This document shows, one piece after another, positions 7,989 through 16,123 of a stretch of DNA of 64,000 nucleotides. Every line of letters begins with the position of its first letter. Position 1 is the first letter of the stretch. The stretch covers positions 434,001 to 498,000 of the forward strand of contig JAWKVP010000001.1 of assembly GCA_041398005.1 (NCBI GenBank), given 5' to 3'. The notes under the pieces were generated by a model, which saw nothing but the letters and a program-made list of their open reading frames with translations, made no database searches and was not told where the DNA came from. The stretch is from JAGREO01 sp020446285 (GTDB taxonomy: Bacteria; Pseudomonadota; Alphaproteobacteria; Geminicoccales; Geminicoccaceae). The translations under genes were made by a program, and so were the position numbers.

Positions 7989-9409
7989 ATCCTCGAGGAT
8001 CTGTCCGGAACTGTCCGGATGGGCAGCACCACTGCGACGGACCGGGTAATTCGCGCCGACTGCATCGACCCGAGGTCGAATTTCAGCCCGTGATAAGGCG
8101 CAAGCTGCCGCGGATGGCCATCGCCATCGACCTGCAACGCACCTTTGTAATCGCCTGTCAGGAACAGGCTGTCCCGCGTCGGCGCCCGGAACTGGACGGC
8201 AGGCAGACCGTCCGGACCGGTGATCCAGGCACCGGGCAGGAAGGCATCACCGTCCTGCGCCCTTGCACCGTCGCCGCTGATGCGACCGACCGGAACCGGC
8301 CCGAGATTGTCGCAGCCGACGAAGGTCCGTTGAATGGCCGAGCGCGTATGCAGCGCATTGCTGTCCCTGTAGGCGGTGGTGCAATTGTGACTGATACAGC
8401 CGATGTAACTGTTGCCGACACAGGCTCCGGCCGTTCCGCCCGGGCTTTGCGAATATTCCTCGAAGGCCGTCTCGACGACCTCGACATTGCAGTCGACCAG
8501 GCAGATGCGTGCCGCATTGTGCATGCGAATGCCGGTCGTGCCCGCAAGCGGCACGAGCCCGGATCCGGCGTCGGGTGCATTCACCTGGATGCGCTGCAAC
8601 ACCATGTTGTTGCAGACATGCGCCGCATCCGTTTGTGTGTGACCGTCGAGCAGGATGGCGGTCCTGTTGCCCGCCGCGAGCTTGATTGAAATCTCCGAAA
8701 GGAGACTGTCACCAAAATTCACTCCATCCATGGTCGATCGCCAGCGAATCCCGTTGGCGCCGAGCGCCTGCCCGCTGCCGCCGCCATAACCGGCATTGAT
8801 GCCCGAAATCCGGCATTCATTGGCGTTGACCATGTCGATGCACCAGCCATCGGCGTCATCCGGACCGGATGCCGATCCACCGAAGAAACACAGATTGTCG
8901 CAGCGGAACTCGTGGCCGAAGACCCGTATTCCGCCCGCTGCCATGTAGATGGCGAGATCTTCGAGCGAGGAGCGGTTCCAGTTGTTGTCCGCCGTCGGAT
9001 CGATCCTGAAATCACCATCGTTGCACCGGAAGACGAACGCCTGCGGGCCGTCCGGCAGGAGCATCGTCACATCCCTTCCCGCTCCCAGAATCCGGCGCCG
9101 CGGTGGTACGGTGATCGCGGAGGCGAGGCGCCAGCGGCCGGCCGGAACATGAATTGCGGAGAAGGCGTCGATGGCGGCCTGAAAGGCCGGAGCGTCATCG
9201 CTCACACCGTCACCCGCCGCACCGAAATCGGCAACCGAGATGAATTCGCCGAGCTTTCCGGCAAGCACGCGGTCGCGACCGGCGAGATGAACGGGAAGAG
9301 CGGACAGGCTTGCGCTTCGTGCAAGGTTCCCTGCACTCGTCGAAACGACGATACGGTCGGCGGAACCGAGCGTGTCGACGGCGGGTATCTCGTGGATCTG
9401 TCTATTCAT
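7913..9409 (-). CDS. pectate-lyase-superfamily beta-helix (tail-spike-like) protein
   Basis: The 498-residue frame begins with a short polar head, then VADFGAAGDGVSDDAPAFQ near residues 58-76. This is the classic opening of the pectate lyase 3 superfamily, common in phage tail spikes and depolymerases. Repetitive beta-helix sequence follows (for example CRISGINAGYGG and CLVDCNVEVVE). The last 50 residues are Arg/Ser-rich and look out of frame, so true homology probably continues in the overlapping downstream frame. It lies in a minus-strand module with two small genes directly upstream. It could be a spike that degrades surface polysaccharide. No catalytic residues are assigned. Confidence 0.65.
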   Translation of the reverse strand: MNRQIHEIPAVDTLGSADRIVVSTSAGNLARSASLSALPVHLAGRDRVLAGKLGEFISVADFGAAGDGVSDDAPAFQAAIDAFSAIHVPAGRWRLASAITVPPRRRILGAGRDVTMLLPDGPQAFVFRCNDGDFRIDPTADNNWNRSSLEDLAIYMAAGGIRVFGHEFRCDNLCFFGGSASGPDDADGWCIDMVNANECRISGINAGYGGGSGQALGANGIRWRSTMDGVNFGDSLLSEISIKLAAGNRTAILLDGHTQTDAAHVCNNMVLQRIQVNAPDAGSGLVPLAGTTGIRMHNAARICLVDCNVEVVETAFEEYSQSPGGTAGACVGNSYIGCISHNCTTAYRDSNALHTRSAIQRTFVGCDNLGPVPVGRISGDGARAQDGDAFLPGAWITGPDGLPAVQFRAPTRDSLFLTGDYKGALQVDGDGHPRQLAPYHGLKFDLGSMQSARITRSVAVVLPIRTVPDRSSRMCASNSGTVRPIRQANSLACRSTIR

Positions 9410-9411
9410 CG

Positions 9412-9582
9412 TCAGCCGGCCCCCACAATGATGTTTTCGTCATTCTCTGTCACGACGGCGTCGAACAGGTCTGTCACGAGCGATTGCGTCTGCGGCGGTG
9501 CGGACGCGACCGTCGCGACCGCACCCGTGCCGTTCGGGGCAAGGCGCAGGCTGTTTGCGGTCACGTTGAGGGCGAGTGGCAT
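9412..9582 (-). CDS. small conserved-looking protein of the tail-spike module
   Basis: A 56-residue gene fits exactly between the 108-residue gene and the beta-helix gene: its ATG is one base past the upstream TGA, and its own TGA is two bases before the next ATG. The product starts MPLALNVTANSLRL and ends with an acidic tail ENDENIIVGAG. Tight packing and typical codon use support it as real. I do not recognise a family. Position suggests a virion or spike accessory protein; that is inference only. Confidence 0.55.
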   Translation of the reverse strand: MPLALNVTANSLRLAPNGTGAVATVASAPPQTQSLVTDLFDAVVTENDENIIVGAG

Positions 9583-9583
9583 G

Positions 9584-9910
9584 TCAGACACGTCCCATCA
9601 GATAGGCGGTGCAATCGGAACCGGCCGAAATGAAAGCGATATGGCTCTCGCCCGGACGGACCGGAATGTCGACATAGACACCGGGATAGAGGAACGGGCT
9701 GGAGGCGATTTCGGCGGTGACGGAGGCATCTCCGACCTCGAAATGGCAGGCACCGGTGGCAATGATCGTCACGAGCTCGATGTCGGTATTCATGGGTGCG
9801 AGATTCCGGCGGCTGAGCGACGTCACCGCAATGCTCTGGGCACCACGATAGTCGAAACCGAGCGCCGCAATCGGGTTGCCATTGTCGTCATGGGGCAGAA
9901 GGAGGCTCAT
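9584..9910 (-). CDS. small phage-like protein heading the tail-spike module
   Basis: The 108-residue product starts MSLLLPHDDNGNPIAALGFD and is predicted to be mostly beta strand, with no membrane segment or signal peptide. The ATG at 9910 was preferred over 9916 because GGAG lies six bases before it. Similar short beta-rich proteins sit beside structural genes in podovirus-like elements, but I cannot name a family. It is the first gene of a four-frame minus-strand unit and diverges from the glycosyltransferase operon across about 190 bp. Confidence 0.55.
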   Translation of the reverse strand: MSLLLPHDDNGNPIAALGFDYRGAQSIAVTSLSRRNLAPMNTDIELVTIIATGACHFEVGDASVTAEIASSPFLYPGVYVDIPVRPGESHIAFISAGSDCTAYLMGRV

Positions 9911-10100
9911 GGGCATCTCCGGGAATTGAATATAGGAAAATTATCTTAAACCATGCGGGTCGACTCGCCGTCAATGAAAATCTAGGTTGCGGAGGATCTG
10001 ACTGCCTTGCCTTCGCGCTTCGCGCTCGCAACAAGATCTGACATAGTGACAGCACTGCAAGACGACAGACATGCGCCCCGGGCAACCGGAAGAAGGAAGA

Positions 10101-11312
10101 ATGCAGGAAGGAAAACGTCTCCTCATCTACAGCCATGACAGTTTCGGCCTCGGACACCTTCGCCGGTGCCGTGCCATTGCACATGATCTGGTCGACAAAT
10201 TTCGCGGGCTGTCCGTCCTCATTCTTTCAGGTTCCCCGATCATCGGCAGCTTTGATTTTCGCGCACGGGTGGATTTTATTCGCGTTCCGGGCGTCATCAA
10301 ATTGCGCAATGGGGAATATACATCACTCAAATTGCACATTGATACGGAGCGCACGCTCGCCATGCGTGCATCCATCATCCAGCACACGGCCGAGTTGTTC
10401 GAACCCCATCTCTTTCTTGTCGACAAGGAACCGCTGGGCCTGCGTGGAGAGGTCGAGAAGACCTTGCGCATGCTCCGCCGACAGGGAACCCGCTGCGTGC
10501 TCGGGCTGCGCGATGTGATGGACGAACCGAAGAGCCTGCTCGCCGAATGGGAACGCAAGGAGGTGTTTCCCGCCCTCGACGAGTTGTACGACGATATCTG
10601 GGTCTATGGCCTTCCGGAGATTTTCGATCCCGTCAGGGAGATTCCCGGAATGGGCAGATTTGCCCACAAATTGAGCTACACGGGTTATATCCGGCGCAAC
10701 ATGCCGGATCATGGCAGTCTCTCGAATGACTATCCGCTGCCGGACGATCCGTTCATTCTCGTGACCACCGGCGGCGGCGGCGATGGCGACGTGCTGATCG
10801 ACTGGGTTCTGCGCGCCTATGAGAGCGACGCTCCGCCAGCGCATCCGGCACTGGTTCTCTTCGGGCCGTTCATGCAGCTCGAAACCCGTCACGCATTTCA
10901 GGAACGCGTCAACCGGCTCGCCAATGTGCATTCGACGACGTTCGAAGCACATGTCGAGGAACTGTACGGGCGTGCGCTCGGTGTTGTCGCCATGGGCGGC
11001 TACAATACCTTCTGCGAGATTCTCTCATTCGGCAAGCCGGGGCTGATCGTGCCACGCACGGTGCCGCGACAGGAGCAGCTTCTTCGTGCCCAGCGCGCCA
11101 GTGAACTCGGTCTCGTCCAATATCTCGAGGATGACGAGATCCGTGATGCACGGACGATGGCGTCGGCCATAGAACGCATGGCACGCAGCCCGAAGCCCGA
11201 TCCTCTCCTGCTCGACCGGATGCTGTCCGGACTGGACGCCATATCGGAACTGAGCGCCCCCTGGCTCGACGAGCACCATACCGAACTCCGGCGTGCAAAC
11301 GCCGGTGTCTGA
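10101..11312 (+). CDS. MurG-like (GT28-type) glycosyltransferase
   Basis: The 403-residue protein opens with LLIYSHDSFGLGHLRRC, the glycine/histidine loop of the 'predicted glycosyl transferase' group (COG4671), and has a C-terminal donor-binding part VTTGGGGDGD near residue 223 and GGYNTFCEILSFGKPG near 302-317. It should transfer a nucleotide-activated sugar in the cytoplasm. The ATG at 10101 is preceded by GAAGGAAG. It starts a long plus-strand operon and overlaps the next gene by 20 bases. A paralogue lies four genes downstream (14232). Acceptor unknown. Confidence 0.72.
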   Translation: MQEGKRLLIYSHDSFGLGHLRRCRAIAHDLVDKFRGLSVLILSGSPIIGSFDFRARVDFIRVPGVIKLRNGEYTSLKLHIDTERTLAMRASIIQHTAELFEPHLFLVDKEPLGLRGEVEKTLRMLRRQGTRCVLGLRDVMDEPKSLLAEWERKEVFPALDELYDDIWVYGLPEIFDPVREIPGMGRFAHKLSYTGYIRRNMPDHGSLSNDYPLPDDPFILVTTGGGGDGDVLIDWVLRAYESDAPPAHPALVLFGPFMQLETRHAFQERVNRLANVHSTTFEAHVEELYGRALGVVAMGGYNTFCEILSFGKPGLIVPRTVPRQEQLLRAQRASELGLVQYLEDDEIRDARTMASAIERMARSPKPDPLLLDRMLSGLDAISELSAPWLDEHHTELRRANAGV

Positions 11313-12546
11313 AGCGAAATATCGACCGGAATCCGTCGCGATCGTCCTCAAGGGATATCCGAGACTCTCCGAAACCTTCATCGCCCAGGAAATTCTCGGC
11401 CTGGAACGCAAGGGTCTCGATATCCACATCATTTCGCTCCGTCATCCGACAGATCCGACCCGCCACGAGATCCACGAGACGATCGCGGCCGGCGTCACCT
11501 ATCTCCCCGAATATCTCCATCACGAGCCGCGCCGCGTCGCCCGCTGCCTCTGGCGGCAGCTGCGGAACGGCCGTTTCTGGTCGATGCTCGGCATCTGGAC
11601 CAGGGACTTCTGTCGCGAACCCACCCGCAACAGGCTGCGCCGGATCGGTCAGGCACTGGTCATGGCCGGGGAAATGCCTCCGGGCACGCGCCGGATCTAT
11701 GCACATTTCATTCATACGCCCGGATCCGTGGCACGCTATGCCGCGCGGCTGACCGGATTGCCCTACAGTCTTTCGGCGCATGCCAAGGATATCTGGACCA
11801 CGCCCCGGCAGGAAATCCGGGAGAAGCTGGCGGATGCAAGCTGGACGGTCTGCTGCACGAAAACCAACACCGGGTATCTGCGCGACATCGAACCGTCAGC
11901 GCATATCGAGCTCGTCTATCACGGTCTCGATCTTGCGGCACTGCCGAAGCCGGATCGCAGCCACCGGCGTGACGGCAGCGAGCTGCGGGATCCCTGTCGC
12001 ATCCTTTGCGTCGCCCGGGCGGTGGAGAAGAAGGGCATCGACCTGCTTCTTCAGGCAATGGCCAGGCTTCCGGACGATCTGCACTGGCAGTTCACGCATG
12101 TCGGCGGCGGCGAGAAAGGGCGCGAACTGCAGCAGCTGGCCATTCAGCTCGAAATCGCCGATCGCGTCGACTGGCTCGGCGCGCTTTCGCGAAACGCTGT
12201 CATGCAGCAGATGAGCGATGCGGATATCTTCTGTCTGCCGGCGCGCATCGCCGCGGATGGCGACAGGGATGGCCTGCCGAACGTCCTGCTCGAGGCGCTC
12301 TCGCAGGAGCTCGCTGTCGCCACGACGCCGACCGGCGGAATAGGCGAACTGATCGACGATGGCGAGAACGGCCTCATCGTCGGGAACGAAAATGTCGAGG
12401 CGCTGGCGGCGGCTCTCGAAAGACTGATCCGCAATCCGCAGCTGCGGGCGCGGTTCGGGCATGCCGGCCGCCTGCGCGTCGAAAGGGATTTCGCGGCGGA
12501 TGCGGGAATCGGGCGGATTGCGGACATGCTGAACGGGATGACCTGA
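11293..12546 (+). CDS. GT4-family glycosyltransferase
   Basis: The 417-residue GT-B enzyme begins VAIVLKGYPRLSETFIAQEI, a typical start of exopolysaccharide GT4 enzymes. It holds the C-terminal donor-site motif GLPNVLLEALSQELAVATT at about residues 326-344 (the E-x7-E pattern) and the KKGIDLLLQAM helix before it. The start is a GTG 20 bases inside the preceding gene. It would act on the cytoplasmic face of the membrane in building an exopolysaccharide or glycolipid together with its operon partners. Sugar specificity cannot be predicted. Confidence 0.8.
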   Translation: MQTPVSEAKYRPESVAIVLKGYPRLSETFIAQEILGLERKGLDIHIISLRHPTDPTRHEIHETIAAGVTYLPEYLHHEPRRVARCLWRQLRNGRFWSMLGIWTRDFCREPTRNRLRRIGQALVMAGEMPPGTRRIYAHFIHTPGSVARYAARLTGLPYSLSAHAKDIWTTPRQEIREKLADASWTVCCTKTNTGYLRDIEPSAHIELVYHGLDLAALPKPDRSHRRDGSELRDPCRILCVARAVEKKGIDLLLQAMARLPDDLHWQFTHVGGGEKGRELQQLAIQLEIADRVDWLGALSRNAVMQQMSDADIFCLPARIAADGDRDGLPNVLLEALSQELAVATTPTGGIGELIDDGENGLIVGNENVEALAAALERLIRNPQLRARFGHAGRLRVERDFAADAGIGRIADMLNGMT

Positions 12547-12550
12547 GCCG

Positions 12551-13657
12551 ATGCGCATCGCGTTCCATGCACCACTCAAGCCTCCCGATCATCCCCTGCC
12601 TTCCGGTGACCGGCGAATGGCGAGAGCGTTCATGGGGTTGCTCGAAGATCTGGGCCATGAGGTCCTTGTCGCATCGACGCTGCGTACTTACGACCGCGTT
12701 GGCGACGCGGGACGCCAGCTTGCGATCCGGGATGCGGCGCTGGGCGAGGCGCGAAGGTTCGCGACCCGATCCGGCCCCGCACCGGACCTCTGGTTCACCT
12801 ATCACGCCTATCACAAGGCGCCCGACTGGATCGGCCCGGAGGTATCGCGGATGCTCGGCATTCCCTATCTGGTGGCAGAGGCGTCGATCGCGGGAAAACA
12901 GGCGGGCGGGCCGTGGGCCACAGGCTACCAGGCAACGCTGGACGGATTACGACGGGCGAGCCATATCCTCGCGATGACTCGCGTCGATCTGGCCGGTCTG
13001 CACCGTCACCTTCCCGGAGTCCCGGTCAGCCTCTTCCCGCCCTTCCTCGATTGCCGACCGTTTGCCATCGATCGCGACCGAAGCGGGATTGCCGGGCGCC
13101 ACGACCTGAATCCCTCGTCCCTCTGGCTCGTCGCCGTGGCAATGATGCGAGACGATATCAAGCGCCAGTCGTTCGAACTGCTTGCACATGCGCTCGAACA
13201 CCTGGCCGATCTCGACATCGTGCCCATCATCGTCGGCGATGGCGAGGCGCGTCATGCAATCGAGCGCGTATTCGCGACATCGGCTCCACGGGCCCGCTTC
13301 CTCGGCATGCTCGATGCAGGTGAAATCGCACCCCTTCTGTCATCCGCCGATCTCATGCTCTGGCCAGCGCTCCGCGAGGCCTATGGCATGGCCATTCTCG
13401 AAGCGCAGGCCGCCGGCCTGCCGGTCATCGCCTGCCACGAAGGAGGTGTGGCGGATATCGTCGGCGACGGCACGACCGCGATACTCGTCGAGAAACGGGA
13501 TCCGGAGGCGCTCGCCGTGGCGGCGCGAACGCTTCTCTGCAACGACCGGTTGCGAGCGTCGTTCGCCGACGCGGCCCGGACGAGGGCGCGAACGGTGCAT
13601 GACCGTACGGCAGCCGCCCGCCGCCTCGCCGCTATCATCGAAGGCGTTCGGCAATGA
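12551..13657 (+). CDS. GT4-family glycosyltransferase
   Basis: This 368-residue GT-B enzyme has the GT4 donor-site motif REAYGMAILEAQAAGLPVIA near residues 274-293 and a preceding LMLWPA strand. Its N-terminal acceptor half begins RIAFHAPLKPPDHPLPSGD, seen in enzymes acting on surface glycans. It starts four bases after the previous stop and its own TGA overlaps the next ATG. Retained motifs suggest an active enzyme. It probably adds one sugar to the same glycan as the neighbouring transferases. Confidence 0.78.
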   Translation: MRIAFHAPLKPPDHPLPSGDRRMARAFMGLLEDLGHEVLVASTLRTYDRVGDAGRQLAIRDAALGEARRFATRSGPAPDLWFTYHAYHKAPDWIGPEVSRMLGIPYLVAEASIAGKQAGGPWATGYQATLDGLRRASHILAMTRVDLAGLHRHLPGVPVSLFPPFLDCRPFAIDRDRSGIAGRHDLNPSSLWLVAVAMMRDDIKRQSFELLAHALEHLADLDIVPIIVGDGEARHAIERVFATSAPRARFLGMLDAGEIAPLLSSADLMLWPALREAYGMAILEAQAAGLPVIACHEGGVADIVGDGTTAILVEKRDPEALAVAARTLLCNDRLRASFADAARTRARTVHDRTAAARRLAAIIEGVRQ

Positions 13658-14235
13658 GACTCATCCTCATTCGCCATGGGCCGACCGCGTGGAATCGCTC
13701 CGGCAGGCTTCAGGGACGTCATGACCTGCCGCTGGACGGGGACGGATGCCGGACGGTTGCGGGCTGGCGACCCGATCCCGCCTGGCCCGGTCTCGAATGC
13801 CGCACAAGCCCGCTCCGGCGCGCCATGCAAACGGCGGAGTTGCTGGGCTTCAACCACAGGGAGAGCGAACCGCTCCTGATCGAGATGGCCTGGGGCAGGT
13901 TCGAGGGATGCACAATCGCCGGACTGCGCGCGGAACTCGGTGACGAAATGGCAGCAAACGAGGCGCGCGGCCTCGATTTCCGACCGCCCGGTGGAGAGAG
14001 CCCGCGCGAGGTCGTCGAACGGTTCATGATCCTTGCCCAAAACCTGTGCGACGCCCCCGGCGATCGTGTGCTCGTCACCCACAAGGGCGTACGCCGCGCG
14101 GCGATCGTTGCGGCAACGCAATGGAACATGCTGGGCAAGCCGCCGGTCAGGGTGCTGGATGATGAGGCACTGCTGCTCGATCTCGATGAAGCGACCGGAC
14201 GTTTGTCGCTCGCCGGCACGGCGCCCATGACATGA
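13654..14235 (+). CDS. histidine phosphatase family protein
   Basis: The 193-residue protein has the phosphoglycerate-mutase-like RHG motif at residues 7-9 (LIRHGPTAWN), a CRTSPLRRAMQTAELL segment near 50, and the second catalytic His in VLVTHKG near residue 143. It probably removes phosphate from a small molecule, perhaps a sugar phosphate of the surrounding glycan pathway. Start and stop codons overlap both neighbours as ATGA, so expression is coupled to two glycosyltransferases. The substrate is unknown. Confidence 0.8.
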   Translation: MRLILIRHGPTAWNRSGRLQGRHDLPLDGDGCRTVAGWRPDPAWPGLECRTSPLRRAMQTAELLGFNHRESEPLLIEMAWGRFEGCTIAGLRAELGDEMAANEARGLDFRPPGGESPREVVERFMILAQNLCDAPGDRVLVTHKGVRRAAIVAATQWNMLGKPPVRVLDDEALLLDLDEATGRLSLAGTAPMT

Positions 14236-15371
14236 CCACACCCCGCATATTCATCTGGTCGCAGCATCTGCTCGGAACCGGCCATCTCGTCCGCTCCCTG
14301 CGGATCGCGGGCGCCATCGCCGCACGCGGCATGCGTGTCTCGCTCGCCAGCGGCGGGCCTCACCTTCCGGCCGAGGCACCCGATGGCGTCGACCTGCACC
14401 AGCTTGCCGAACTTCGCACGGCCGACACCGGGTTCAGCGGCCTGATCGATCGCGCGGGAGATCCTGCGGACGAAGGCGTATGGAAGGAACGCCTGCGGCA
14501 GATGGAGACCATCCTGTCGGAGCATCCGGCGGATATTCTCATTACCGAGATGTTCCCGTTTGGCCGAAGAGCTTTTCGAGGCGAAATCCGCAGCCTCATC
14601 GATCTTGCCCGCGAGGCCAATCCGGCCGTCCGGATGATCAGCTCGGTACGGGACATACTGGTCAGCAAGGAAACGCCCGAACACTACCGCTGGTCAATCG
14701 ACTGGATCGATGAATTCTATTCGAAAGTTCTCGTGCATGGCGATCCGGCGCTCATCGCATTCGCCGAGAGTTTCCCTTTCGCGCGGGAGATCGGGGACCG
14801 GCTGGTTCACACCGGATATATCGCGGACATTCCCCCTCCTCTCCCGGCCGACATGCGTGAGGGAGTCGTGGTTTCCGCCGGTGGCGGCGCTGTCGGGCGC
14901 GGATTGCTCGAAGCCGTCATGGATCTCCTTTGCCATGCACCACCGGGGCATGGTCCCTGGACGCTCATCGGAGGCAGCCGCATGGATCGTGCCGTTCTGG
15001 AGCAATGGCGCGACCTCGCACCGGTCGGGGTCATCATCGAGGGGCATGTCAGCGACCTTCCCCGCCGCATCGCGCGCGCGCGCCTCGCGATTTCGCAGGC
15101 TGGCTACAATACGGTGGCGGAGACGCTTGCGCTTGGGACGCCCGTGCTTCTCGTTCCGTTCGAAACGCAGAGCGAGGACGAGCAGTTGCGGCGGGCAAGG
15201 GCCGTCGAGCGCGCCGGACGAGGTGTCGTACTCCGCGAAGGGACGCTGAACCGCATGACGCTGGCGGACGCGCTGGAACGGACGCTCGGATTGGCCTCCA
15301 TTCCTCCGGCACTCGATGTCGACGGTGCCGTACGGACTGCCCGCCTGATCGGGGATCTGGCATTGCGATGA
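14232..15371 (+). CDS. MurG-like (GT28-type) glycosyltransferase
   Basis: The 379-residue product is a paralogue of the operon's first gene. It shares the opening IFIWSQHLLGTGHLVRSLRI, the VVSAGGGAVGRG loop near residue 215, and AGYNTVAETLALGTPVLLVP near 288-307 with EDEQLRRA after it. These match the COG4671 glycosyltransferase group. Both ends overlap neighbours as ATGA. Two paralogues in one operon may add successive residues or act as a pair. Donor and acceptor are not predictable. Confidence 0.72.
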   Translation: MTTPRIFIWSQHLLGTGHLVRSLRIAGAIAARGMRVSLASGGPHLPAEAPDGVDLHQLAELRTADTGFSGLIDRAGDPADEGVWKERLRQMETILSEHPADILITEMFPFGRRAFRGEIRSLIDLAREANPAVRMISSVRDILVSKETPEHYRWSIDWIDEFYSKVLVHGDPALIAFAESFPFAREIGDRLVHTGYIADIPPPLPADMREGVVVSAGGGAVGRGLLEAVMDLLCHAPPGHGPWTLIGGSRMDRAVLEQWRDLAPVGVIIEGHVSDLPRRIARARLAISQAGYNTVAETLALGTPVLLVPFETQSEDEQLRRARAVERAGRGVVLREGTLNRMTLADALERTLGLASIPPALDVDGAVRTARLIGDLALR

Positions 15372-16123
15372 GCGAACAACTGCCCGAAACGTCCCTTCAT
15401 GCCCTTGGCGAAGCGCTCGATGCGGCTCCGTCACCGGTCGCGTTCTGGCTTCGCGATGACGATGCGACAGCAATCTCACCGCAATTGCTGCGCCTGCTCG
15501 ATCTGGCGGATCGGCTCGCGCTGCCCATGGCGATCGCCGTGATTCCGGCACGCCTCGAACCCGAAGCCGCCGAACTGCTCGCGGCTCATCCGCGCGCATG
15601 TCTGATGCAACACGGATACGATCACGCCAACCATGCCCCCGCAGGCCAGAAGAAGAGGGAGCTTGGAGGCAAGCTCGCCACGGAAGAAGTCCTCGAACGT
15701 TTGCTTGTGGGCGCGGAGATCCTCGACAGGATGGTCGGCGATCGACAGCTGCCCGTCCTCGTTCCGCCGTGGAATCGCATCGACGATGACGTCATCGGAA
15801 AACTGCGCCGATCGGGCTTTCGCGGCCTTTCGACATTCGCCGCGGACAAGCGCGGTGAAGCCGCGGGTCTTGTCCACCGGAATCCGCAGACAGACCCGAT
15901 AGCCTGGAGAACGGACCGGGCTTTTCTCTCGCCGCCGGCACTCGTCGATACCATCATCGCCCGCATTGCCGATACAGACGCTCGGCCGATAGGGCTGTTG
16001 ACGCACCATCTCGTCATGCGCGAAGCTGACTTCGAGACCATCGGGATCGTGATGTCAGCGATTCGGAGGCATGAGAAAACCCAATGGCTGAGCCCGACAG
16101 CACTCTTCGAGACCGAAAGTTGA
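15368..16123 (+). CDS. polysaccharide deacetylase-like protein
   Basis: The 251-residue protein has the NodB-type metal site: the Asp cluster FWLRDDDA at residues 27-33 and a His pair in QHGYDHANH (His82, His86), with PPWNRID near 135 as a third motif. Such enzymes remove N- or O-acetyl groups from sugars. No signal peptide is visible, so it may act on cytoplasmic, lipid-linked intermediates. It is coupled to the upstream glycosyltransferase by ATGA, and its 3' end overlaps the ABC ATPase gene by up to 40 bases. Confidence 0.75.
   Translation: MSEQLPETSLHALGEALDAAPSPVAFWLRDDDATAISPQLLRLLDLADRLALPMAIAVIPARLEPEAAELLAAHPRACLMQHGYDHANHAPAGQKKRELGGKLATEEVLERLLVGAEILDRMVGDRQLPVLVPPWNRIDDDVIGKLRRSGFRGLSTFAADKRGEAAGLVHRNPQTDPIAWRTDRAFLSPPALVDTIIARIADTDARPIGLLTHHLVMREADFETIGIVMSAIRRHEKTQWLSPTALFETES

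Noticed and set aside
8060..8080. Programmed -1 frameshift in the tail-spike gene
   Set aside because: No slippery heptamer or downstream structure was seen at the switch point; an indel or error is simpler.
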